Of a stretch of DNA of 10,820 nucleotides, positions 5,262 through 10,820 are shown piece after piece; position 1 is the first letter of the stretch, and each line of letters begins with the position of its first letter. Source of the stretch: Spirochaetales bacterium (lineage in GTDB: Bacteria; Spirochaetota; Spirochaetia; Sphaerochaetales; Sphaerochaetaceae); the NCBI GenBank assembly GCA_028723145.1, contig JAQYFM010000033.1:1-10820 (forward strand), given 5' to 3'. Made by a program: the position numbers and the translations under genes. Under the pieces are notes generated by a model, which saw nothing but the letters and a program-made list of their open reading frames with translations, did no database searches and had not been told where the DNA came from.

Positions 5262-6148
5262 CAGATCTTACCTTCCTTTAATAATTTTTCAATTGTGTCA
5301 TATACTTCCTGACCAATTCTTAATAAGTTTTCATTACTATTTGCACCAACGTGTGGGCTAAATGTTACATTTTCACAACCAAAGAGTGGATTTTCACTTA
5401 CAACTGGTGGTTCAGATGAGTAAACATCTGTACAGAACCATGAAAGCCTTCCATCTTTAAGTGCTTGAGCTACTGCAGCTTCATCAACACACTTACCTCT
5501 ACCTGTATTAATAATTACAGGTTTCTTTTCCATCTTATTAATAAGATCTTCATTTACCATCTTATCTGTTTCAGGTGTATAAGGGAGGTGCATTGAAATG
5601 TAATCAGCATCCTTAACAGCTTCCTCTGGAGTAGCTTTAAGCTCTGCTAAATCACTTTCAGTAACATACTTATCATAAGCTTGAACTTTCATGCCAAATG
5701 CATTTGCAAGAGTTGCAACGCGTTTTGCAATATTACCAAGGCCTAAAAGTGCAAGAGTCTTTCCACCAAGCTCACTTCTCTTTGTCTTCTTTGCCCATTC
5801 ACCTGCTTTCATTGTTCTATCATAGAAACAAACCTTACTAGCTGTTGAAAGCATTAATGCGAAAGCCATTTCAGCAACTGCTGGGGCTGATGATTTTGGA
5901 GTGTTGGTTGCAATAATGCCTTTTTCCTTAGCATATGCTAAATCGATATTATCCATACCTACACCACCACGAATGATTAAGCGGCATTTCTTTGCATTAT
6001 CAATGTACTCTTTGGTAGCCTTTGTTTTACTTCTAATAAGTATAACATCTGCCTCTGCAAGACGAGAAATATCATCTGTGACTTCACCAAAAACGGAGAG
6101 CTTTCCTGGTAAGCTCTTATCAAAAGCATCTGCAATGAGTATTAACAT
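5261..6148 (-). CDS. serA: D-3-phosphoglycerate dehydrogenase, short form without ACT domain
   Basis: This 295-aa enzyme oxidises 3-phosphoglycerate to 3-phosphohydroxypyruvate with NAD, the first step of serine synthesis. The NAD-binding motif is LLGLGNIAKRVA (134-145), with Asp159 ending the next strand for the ribose hydroxyls. The catalytic set is Arg217 (NTGRGKCVDE), Glu246 (SSEPP) and His266 (FSPHVGANS). RGGVGMDNID (60-69) is the substrate-side signature. It ends right after the substrate-binding domain, with no ASB or ACT domain, so serine feedback through an ACT domain is not expected; regulation could instead come from the linked Lrp protein. The start is well supported by AGGAG five bases before the ATG. 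A related 2-hydroxyacid dehydrogenase would be the alternative, but coupling to serC makes serA very likely. Confidence 0.93.
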   Translation of the reverse strand: MLILIADAFDKSLPGKLSVFGEVTDDISRLAEADVILIRSKTKATKEYIDNAKKCRLIIRGGVGMDNIDLAYAKEKGIIATNTPKSSAPAVAEMAFALMLSTASKVCFYDRTMKAGEWAKKTKRSELGGKTLALLGLGNIAKRVATLANAFGMKVQAYDKYVTESDLAELKATPEEAVKDADYISMHLPYTPETDKMVNEDLINKMEKKPVIINTGRGKCVDEAAVAQALKDGRLSWFCTDVYSSEPPVVSENPLFGCENVTFSPHVGANSNENLLRIGQEVYDTIEKLLKEGKI

Positions 6149-6153
6149 AACAA

Positions 6154-6158
6154 CTCCT
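6154..6158 (-). promoter_or_regulatory. Ribosome binding site of serA
   Basis: AGGAG, five bases before the ATG at 6148, fixes the start. It contrasts with recO, the DUF4105 gene and the Nudix gene, which have no visible SD. Confidence 0.8.
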
Positions 6159-6178
6159 TTTTACATTTTGTTATGCTA

Positions 6179-6207
6179 AGTATGTGGGCAATTTATGTAT
6201 TTGTCAA
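6179..6207 (-). promoter_or_regulatory. Promoter of the serA-serC-lrp operon
   Basis: A perfect TTGACA (6207-6202) is followed after 17 bases by CATACT (6184-6179), matching four of six -10 positions. The predicted start near 6172 gives a leader of about 24 bases containing the SD. Upstream lie long A/T runs (6208-6300) that could act as an UP-like region. No riboswitch-like structure is evident in the gap. Confidence 0.65.
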
Positions 6208-6314
6208 TTTTTTTTAATAAAAATTATGAAAACTTAAATGGATAATTATCAAATATGCTAAAAATAGATCAAAATAATTTTTATTAGTATCCAAAAAACA
6301 ACTTTTTTGGTCAA

Positions 6315-6351
6315 TAAACAAAATGGAGAGTGAAAAAAAATCTCACTCTCC
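6315..6351 (-). terminator. Intrinsic terminator after recJ
   Basis: GGAGAGTGA and TCACTCTCC (6351-6343 with 6333-6325) form a perfect 9-bp stem around a T-rich 9-base loop, followed on the - strand by ATTTTGTTTA. It begins 5 bases beyond the recJ stop codon and separates recO-recJ from the ser operon. Confidence 0.7.
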
Positions 6352-6356
6352 TCTTT

Positions 6357-8489
6357 TCACTCCTTTTCTAGAGCTACTACAGTAAGCTGTAAATTAGCAA
6401 CTCCCCTATAGTAGTTTCTTCCTAGTCTGAAGACCATTTTTACCTTATCTCCAACATCAAAATTCTTTTTAAAAGCATCTTTGCTATTCCAATAAAGACA
6501 AGGCCAAAGCGAATTACCATACTTAATTGTAAGCTTTAAATTTCCTTTTTCTTTATTTTCCCCAAGACAGATACAATCTTTAATCTCCGCATGTTCAATT
6601 AAAAAGTTTAGAGGGAAGTTCTGCTCTCCATATGGCTCAAATAATTCAACTATCTTAATTAAATTTGAGTTCATATATTGTGGAGGAATTAATGCATCAA
6701 CAGTTAATTGTTCCTCTGCTTGATCTTCATCAAGCTTTAAAACTTCTTCATCTAAAAATTTTTCAAATTTCTCAAACTTTTCTGCATCAAGAGAAAAACC
6801 ACCTGCTGCTTTATGACCTCCAAAATCATTAACAATGTCCTCAAATAAAGATAAGAATGATCTACAGTTAAATGAACCACGACTACGCATTGAACCACTT
6901 AATCGCCCTTCTTCTGCTTCTGCAATTATCATTACGGCAGGAACTTGAGGATAATCACGTAATACCTTTGAAGCAATATTACCAGTTAACCCTCTTGGAA
7001 TCGCTGAATCTTTAACCATAATAAATTTTGAACCAAAAGATTCTAAGCTCTCCTCTGCCTTAGCCTTTACAAAGTCATAGGACTCTTCACCAAGTTTTTG
7101 TCTCTCCTTATTTAAAGAAATCAGTTTCTTAGTTAACTCACTACAAATACTAATATCATCACTAAGAAGCAAATCAACAGCAACACGAGGGCAACCTAAA
7201 CGGCCTGATGAGTTGATAACAGGAGTAATGTACCAACCAATTTCTGTTGTAGTAATTGGTCTTCCTAAAAGATTTTGTGCAGATAATAGTTGTACAATTG
7301 CTTCTCTTGGATGCTGATTAATCCTTTTTAAACCAGCTTTTACAATTACCCTGTTTTCATCTTTAAGTGGCATTAAATCAGCAATTGTTCCAAGTGCTAC
7401 AATATCTAATATTCCCTCATATTCACTACTTAGTAGAGGCTCTTGGAAGCTACAACAACTTTGAAATAGACTAATTAAAGTTTCAAGCTCTTCATGTCCA
7501 TCACTATACATTACCGCTCTACTTTGCTTAGAAAGGTCAAAAAGACTCTTTCCTTTGACTGCAGGAATAACCTTTTCAAGTTCCTCTCTAATATCATATA
7601 GCATGATATCAACACCATTTCCAAAGGCTTGGCGTAAAGCTCTTAACTCAATATCTTTATCTAAAACTAAAATAGGAAGTTGCCTGGTTAAAAAGGAAAC
7701 TACCCTGCTATGCTCTAAGTCCATTACACCATTTGGAACTTCTTCGATAACTCTGCCTCTTTCAACAAGGTTATCAAGTTGCACGGCTTCAATAACTGTA
7801 GTTGTGTTATCACCTGGACCAGGTAGTGCATGAAGTAATATTACAGATGATGAATAATACTTTGTTTGAGAAAATCGTAAAGCCCAAATTAGTTTTGCAG
7901 CAACGCCACATCCTGCCAGGTGCTCAAACGGATAACCGGAGGATGGAACTTTAGGATCTATTACTGCAACAGCATCAGGAACATCATCGCCTGAAATATG
8001 GTGGTCAGTTACAATTGTATCAATTCCAAGTTTATTTAAGCTATCAATTTCTTTGATACAAGAAATTCCACAATCAACAGTAATTACTAAAGAAGCCTTC
8101 TCATCACATATTTTCTTAACCGCTTCGTCGGTTAAACCATAGGGATCATCTCCTTCAGGAAGCATGTAAAAGACATCAGCACCCAATCTCTTTAGCTCCC
8201 GAACCATTATTGTAGTTGCAGTAATACCATCTGCATCTCTATCACCAAAGATACAAATTCTCTCATGATCTTTAATAGCATCATTAATTCTGATTACAGC
8301 ACTATCCATATCCTCGAACAAAAAAGGAGAATGAAGATAGTTAATACTACTTTCTAGGTAGTATTTTATATCCCTCCTATCTGTTATTCCTCTCCTTGCA
8401 AGTATTGTTGCAGAGAGTAAATCACATTTGTATTTCTCAACCAGACGTCGAGGAACCTCTGGTGATACTCTTTTAAGCTCATATTCCAT
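6357..8489 (-). CDS. recJ: Single-stranded-DNA-specific exonuclease RecJ, with a long internal insert
   Basis: This 710-aa protein is a 5'-3' ssDNA exonuclease of the DHH superfamily, used in RecFOR recombination and mismatch/base-excision repair. Motifs in order are FGDRDADGIT (81-90; Asp83/85/87), TVDCG (Asp139), TDHH (161-164), DPK (Asp178), LAGCGVAAKL (191-200), LDIVALGTIADLMP (361-374), the NSSGRLG core and the DHHA1 signature GGHKAAGGF (557-565). An OB-fold and C-terminal domain follow. Between about 208 and 355 lies some 120 residues more than in typical RecJ. The start was placed at ATG 8489, with GGGA nine bases upstream. An in-frame TTG at 8504 would add five residues but has no SD. 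It lies 17 bases after the recO stop, so the two are probably co-transcribed repair genes. Confidence 0.95.
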   Translation of the reverse strand: MEYELKRVSPEVPRRLVEKYKCDLLSATILARRGITDRRDIKYYLESSINYLHSPFLFEDMDSAVIRINDAIKDHERICIFGDRDADGITATTIMVRELKRLGADVFYMLPEGDDPYGLTDEAVKKICDEKASLVITVDCGISCIKEIDSLNKLGIDTIVTDHHISGDDVPDAVAVIDPKVPSSGYPFEHLAGCGVAAKLIWALRFSQTKYYSSSVILLHALPGPGDNTTTVIEAVQLDNLVERGRVIEEVPNGVMDLEHSRVVSFLTRQLPILVLDKDIELRALRQAFGNGVDIMLYDIREELEKVIPAVKGKSLFDLSKQSRAVMYSDGHEELETLISLFQSCCSFQEPLLSSEYEGILDIVALGTIADLMPLKDENRVIVKAGLKRINQHPREAIVQLLSAQNLLGRPITTTEIGWYITPVINSSGRLGCPRVAVDLLLSDDISICSELTKKLISLNKERQKLGEESYDFVKAKAEESLESFGSKFIMVKDSAIPRGLTGNIASKVLRDYPQVPAVMIIAEAEEGRLSGSMRSRGSFNCRSFLSLFEDIVNDFGGHKAAGGFSLDAEKFEKFEKFLDEEVLKLDEDQAEEQLTVDALIPPQYMNSNLIKIVELFEPYGEQNFPLNFLIEHAEIKDCICLGENKEKGNLKLTIKYGNSLWPCLYWNSKDAFKKNFDVGDKVKMVFRLGRNYYRGVANLQLTVVALEKE

Positions 8490-8506
8490 ATCAATAATTC
8501 CCAAAG

Positions 8507-9250
8507 CTATAGTGCAAGCTCAAGTAAGCCACTTTTCATTACCTTTAGTTCTACACCTAAAGCCAAAGTGATATAACGTAGCATGTATCTCATAATTCTT
8601 GAGGCTTGCTGTGGACTTATATTAAATGCAAGAGATTTAGAAAGAGGAGACGCAGCTGAATCTCTAATATATGCTCTTGCATTTCTAGGTAGTATTAGTC
8701 CATTTGATATATTATCACATTCACTGCAGCATGGAACAGAAAAAGTAGTATTATATCCTAGGATATCACTATCATTGTAAGTTCTTGAACATACAGGGCA
8801 TGTAATAAAATCAGGTAAAAGTCCTGATATCTTCATATATTTTATCATAAATTGAGTTGCAACTATCACATAGTTTTCATCATTTAATGCATCTAATAGA
8901 GTTGTAAAAGTTTCATATAAATCTAAAAAGGTTTCACCCTTATATAAAATTACAAGCTCACTCATTAGAGAGGATGCAAAAATAGTCTCAAGTGAATGTG
9001 TTGCTTCTTCATGAATTGAAATAACATCTAAATCTACCAATGATCGAATAGATTTTTCTTTATTGTGGTAAACACTAAAAACAGCTTCCGTATATAGGGA
9101 TGCCTTCACACACTTTTTTGATTTCTGAGCACCATACACCGTCATATTGTATACACCAAGCTCTGGCGACAAGAGTGTTAATAACCTATCGTTTTCTTTT
9201 ACTCTTGTACTTTTTACTACAACGGAAAGTAATTTTTCATTTCTATCCAC
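8507..9250 (-). CDS. recO: DNA repair protein RecO
   Basis: This 247-aa protein is a mediator that, with RecR (and RecF), loads RecA onto SSB-coated single strands. The N-terminal OB-fold begins RNEKLLSVVVKSTRVKENDRLLTLLSPELG (3-32), the usual start of the family. A zinc-finger follows at CPVC (151-154) and CSEC (175-178), and the C-terminal helical part ends RIMRYMLRYI. The start codon is GTG (9250-9248), with no SD. A TTGACA/TATTTT promoter ends only 7 bases upstream, so the transcript may begin at or beside the start codon. A later start would remove the first OB-fold strand. The gene heads the recO-recJ unit and is divergent from the DUF4105 gene. Confidence 0.92.
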   Translation of the reverse strand: MDRNEKLLSVVVKSTRVKENDRLLTLLSPELGVYNMTVYGAQKSKKCVKASLYTEAVFSVYHNKEKSIRSLVDLDVISIHEEATHSLETIFASSLMSELVILYKGETFLDLYETFTTLLDALNDENYVIVATQFMIKYMKISGLLPDFITCPVCSRTYNDSDILGYNTTFSVPCCSECDNISNGLILPRNARAYIRDSAASPLSKSLAFNISPQQASRIMRYMLRYITLALGVELKVMKSGLLELAL

Positions 9251-9257
9251 GAGTGAA

Positions 9258-9286
9258 AAAATAAAACCGATTTAGAGTAGTGTCAA
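9258..9286 (-). promoter_or_regulatory. Promoter of recO-recJ
   Basis: A perfect TTGACA (9286-9281) is followed after 17 bases by TATTTT (9263-9258). With the usual 6-7 base discriminator, transcription would start at 9251-9250, at the GTG start codon of recO. The -35 is shared back to back with the divergent promoter at 9280-9308. Confidence 0.6.
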
Positions 9287-9308
9287 CCTTCATCTGGTAT
9301 GCTATATT
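9280..9308 (+). promoter_or_regulatory. Promoter of the DUF4105 gene, divergent from recO
   Basis: GTGTCA (9280-9285, four of six matches to TTGACA) and TATATT (9303-9308) are spaced by 17 bases. The predicted start falls at 9314-9315, the A of the ATG. There is no SD in the 20 bases before the ATG, so a leaderless message is suggested. Confidence 0.5.
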
Positions 9309-9314
9309 ATTTCT

Positions 9315-10568
9315 ATGCTTAAAAAACTACTTACACCAGCAATTCTTCTTTTAGCTATGCTTACTCTAAGTGCAGCTTCAATAAAAGATGAAAAACTTGA
9401 AGATACCTTTGATAGTGAAAAAAATCTTTCACTCTTCAACTTTAACAATTATGAAAGTGATGAAAAGGATTTTTTAGATAATACTAAATTTTATTTACAG
9501 ACTATGGCTCCAGGAGATGAAATATATACTTGGTTTGGTCATTCAGGTTTAGTAGTTGAAAATAAAAAGTATGGGCTTGAAAGATGTTTTGATTGGGGTG
9601 TTTTTGCATTCTCTCCAACATTTTATATAGATTTTATTTTTGGTCGCTTGTATTACAGTTTAATGGTTAGCTACCCTTCTTACACAATAAAACAAGCAGA
9701 AAATGAAAATAGAACACTTACAAGAACAGAGCTAGTAATTCCAATAGAGGCAAAAAAAGGTATTATTGACTTTTTAAACTACAATGCATTAGATGAAAAC
9801 TCAACATATCTTTATCACCACTATGAAGATAACTGTGCTACAAGAATTAGAGATATTTTTAATGCATCTACCCATGGTGAATTTAAAAAATGGGCAACTA
9901 GTATAAACACAGGAAAGAGTTATCGTGATTACACAACTGATTTAATGGGAAAATCTTTTCCTGTAAACTGGACTTTAAATTTTCTACAAGGCCCTTCAAT
10001 TGACAAAAAACTAACACTTTGGGAAGCATGTTTTTTGCCAGATATTCTAAATCAAGCGATAGAAGAGTATTCAAACGTTACAGCAGTTACCGTTGTAGCT
10101 GCAAGAAAAATTAATTACTCTCAAAAGAGTTTATTATTTGAATCAATTACAATCGCAATTATTATTTTCGTGCTCCTTGTCTGGTCCTATAACTCAAAAC
10201 GAAGGCTCTGGGCTCTTTTTACATCTATTTTATCTCTATTTTTAGCTATCCTTTCATGTGTACTTATTTTCATGATGTGTTTTTCAAATCATGATGTAAC
10301 ATACTTTAATGAAAACATTATCTTTGTAAATCCAATGCTATTTTTACTATTTTTCTCTTCGATTAGAACTCTTTTCTCTAGAGAAAAAAGAGAGGCTAAA
10401 CTTAGCCTCTCAATCATGAAAATCGGATTTTTACTCACTCTATCACTCTTAATCCTCAAAGGATTATTCATGGCGACCTTTACTCAAGATAATCTTGCAC
10501 AAATATTCTTTATGCTTATTATCTACTCTTCTGCATTCTTTAGGATATTAAGCGGGAATCCTCGGTAA
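9315..10568 (+). CDS. Membrane-anchored DUF4105 / Lnb N-terminal periplasmic domain protein
   Basis: This 417-aa protein has a signal peptide (two Lys, then a hydrophobic run to LSAAS at 18-22), an exported domain of about 250 residues, and about five C-terminal membrane segments (near 272-292, 299-321, 334-354, 367-387, 394-412). The exported part shows the DUF4105 pattern: PGDEIYTWFGHSGLVVEN (66-83), DWGVFAFS, then YFIFGRLYY-like IDFIFGRLYYSL, and YHHYEDNCATRIRD (167-180). His76 and Cys174 may be a catalytic pair of a papain-like fold. HDVTYFNENIIFVNP in the membrane part is also typical of this family. Some members are linked to lacto-N-biosidase (Lnb), but the biochemical role is not established and I do not assign one. 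The stop codon lies within the left-end hairpin of the downstream IS, so the last residues may not be native. Confidence 0.8.
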   Translation: MLKKLLTPAILLLAMLTLSAASIKDEKLEDTFDSEKNLSLFNFNNYESDEKDFLDNTKFYLQTMAPGDEIYTWFGHSGLVVENKKYGLERCFDWGVFAFSPTFYIDFIFGRLYYSLMVSYPSYTIKQAENENRTLTRTELVIPIEAKKGIIDFLNYNALDENSTYLYHHYEDNCATRIRDIFNASTHGEFKKWATSINTGKSYRDYTTDLMGKSFPVNWTLNFLQGPSIDKKLTLWEACFLPDILNQAIEEYSNVTAVTVVAARKINYSQKSLLFESITIAIIIFVLLVWSYNSKRRLWALFTSILSLFLAILSCVLIFMMCFSNHDVTYFNENIIFVNPMLFLLFFSSIRTLFSREKREAKLSLSIMKIGFLLTLSLLILKGLFMATFTQDNLAQIFFMLIIYSSAFFRILSGNPR

Positions 10569-10581
10569 TTCAATTACCGAG
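10561..10581 (+). repeat. Left-end hairpin of the IS200/IS605-type element
   Basis: CTCGGTAATT and AATTACCGAG flank a single C, a perfect 10-bp palindrome. It contains the TAA stop of the DUF4105 gene (10566-10568) and is followed by ATGAAAGC (10582-10589), as at 1407-1414. It could also stop transcription of the upstream gene, but no U-tract follows. Confidence 0.65.
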
Positions 10582-10601
10582 ATGAAAGCGTAAAATAGTA
10601 A

Positions 10602-10629
10602 TTGTTAAAATATATGCATGTGATATCAT
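10602..10629 (+). promoter_or_regulatory. Candidate tnpA promoter
   Basis: TTGTTA (10602-10607) and TATCAT (10624-10629) have a 16-base spacer. The -10 ends 5 bases before the tnpA ATG and no SD is present. The AT-rich context makes this a weak call. Confidence 0.3.
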
Positions 10630-10634
10630 AAATT

Positions 10635-10820
10635 ATGAAGATAAATCTTGTACATTACAGAACTTGTGTATGTAATATTAACTATCATATAGTATGGTCA
10701 GTCAAATATAGAAGAAAGGTTTTGACTCAAGAAATCGAATCATATCTGAATGATCTTGCCAGAATGATAGCTGAAGAGAAAGGATTTACGATAAAACCAC
10801 TTTGAAGTAGGAGATAAAGA
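10635..10820 (+). pseudogene. tnpA: IS200/IS605 Y1 transposase TnpA, 5' part with a +1 frame interruption
   Basis: The frame from ATG 10635 encodes 56 residues, including CNINYHIVWSVKYRRKVLT and ARMIAEEKGFTIKPL. This is the N-terminal part of a Y1 (HUH) transposase, which cuts and rejoins single-stranded IS ends. The frame stops at TGA 10803-10805. Skipping one T restores the family reading: after KPL come Glu-Val-Gly-Asp-Lys, exactly the segment that precedes the conserved Asp-His-x-His metal-binding HUH motif. That motif would lie just past the window edge. The interruption is at CTT TGA, the same codon pair as in the RF2 +1 frameshift site. It may be a disabling single-base insertion in a TTT run, a sequencing error, or recoding. 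No SD precedes the ATG. Confidence 0.75.

Larger units (their letters stand above)
10550..10820 (+). mobile_element. IS200/IS605-type element, left end and start of tnpA (runs off the window)
   Basis: A hairpin at 10561-10581 followed by ATGAAAGC, an AT-rich promoter region and a TnpA frame mark the left end of an IS200/IS605-type element. Its layout matches the relic at 1380-1766. The exact cleavage site upstream of the hairpin cannot be fixed. The right end and any tnpB lie beyond 10820. Confidence 0.7.

Noticed and set aside
6159..6356. Riboswitch or small RNA gene upstream of serA
   Set aside because: The gap is mostly A/T runs. Apart from the recJ terminator and the serA promoter I see no conserved riboswitch core or stable stems.
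8490..8504. TTG start of recJ, adding five residues
   Set aside because: There is no SD before the TTG, while ATG 8489 has GGGA at a suitable distance and the added residues are not part of the RecJ family start.
1..10820. CRISPR array or tRNA genes
   Set aside because: No regularly spaced direct repeats and no cloverleaf-like segment with the T-loop consensus were seen on either strand.

Overview
This is an AT-rich bacterial chromosome segment. A core block of ordinary housekeeping genes is flanked on both sides by insertion-sequence (IS) debris. The base composition, the recO-recJ pair with a long (about 710 aa) RecJ, the short serA, and a membrane-anchored DUF4105/Lnb-type protein suggest an anaerobic, host-associated spirochaete (Treponema-like). 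That placement is an inference from gene style; no ribosomal marker is present.

Left flank (1-1766). The window opens inside an HD-GYP cyclic-di-GMP phosphodiesterase gene on the + strand. It is cut after about 46 visible codons by a roughly 1.19 kb IS1595-like element (about 141-1329) that carries a complete zinc-ribbon/DDE transposase on the - strand. The rest of the HD-GYP gene is not found on the far side. Next comes a 385-bp relic (about 1380-1766) that looks like an internally deleted IS200/IS605-type element: an end hairpin, a promoter and the start of a tnpA-like frame on the left, and a tnpB-tail-like open frame with a second hairpin on the right.

Core (1763-9250, all - strand). In transcription order the genes are recO and recJ (recombinational repair), then a terminator, then serA-serC-lrp (serine biosynthesis from 3-phosphoglycerate, with an Lrp/AsnC regulator, tightly overlapping), then a Nudix ADP-ribose pyrophosphatase-like gene and a MATE efflux transporter. 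The serA operon has a consensus promoter and good Shine-Dalgarno (SD) sites.

Right flank (9315-10820, + strand). A secreted/membrane DUF4105 (Lnb N-terminal domain) protein is divergent from recO. The two appear to share a compact back-to-back promoter, and both start codons lie at the predicted transcription start, so both may be leaderless. The end of the DUF4105 gene runs into the left-end hairpin of another IS200/IS605-type element. The TnpA (Y1 transposase) frame of that element begins at 10635 and is interrupted at a CTT TGA, the same codon pair as the RF2 programmed +1 frameshift site, just before the window ends.

The two hairpin-plus-ATGAAAGC left ends (about 1387 and 10561) bracket the core block, so related IS200/IS605 elements sit on both sides of it. 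No wholly new defence or biosynthetic system is evident. The most interesting items are the translational-control structure of the IS1595-like transposase, the tnpA frameshift, the possible leaderless starts, and a non-canonical insert in RecJ.
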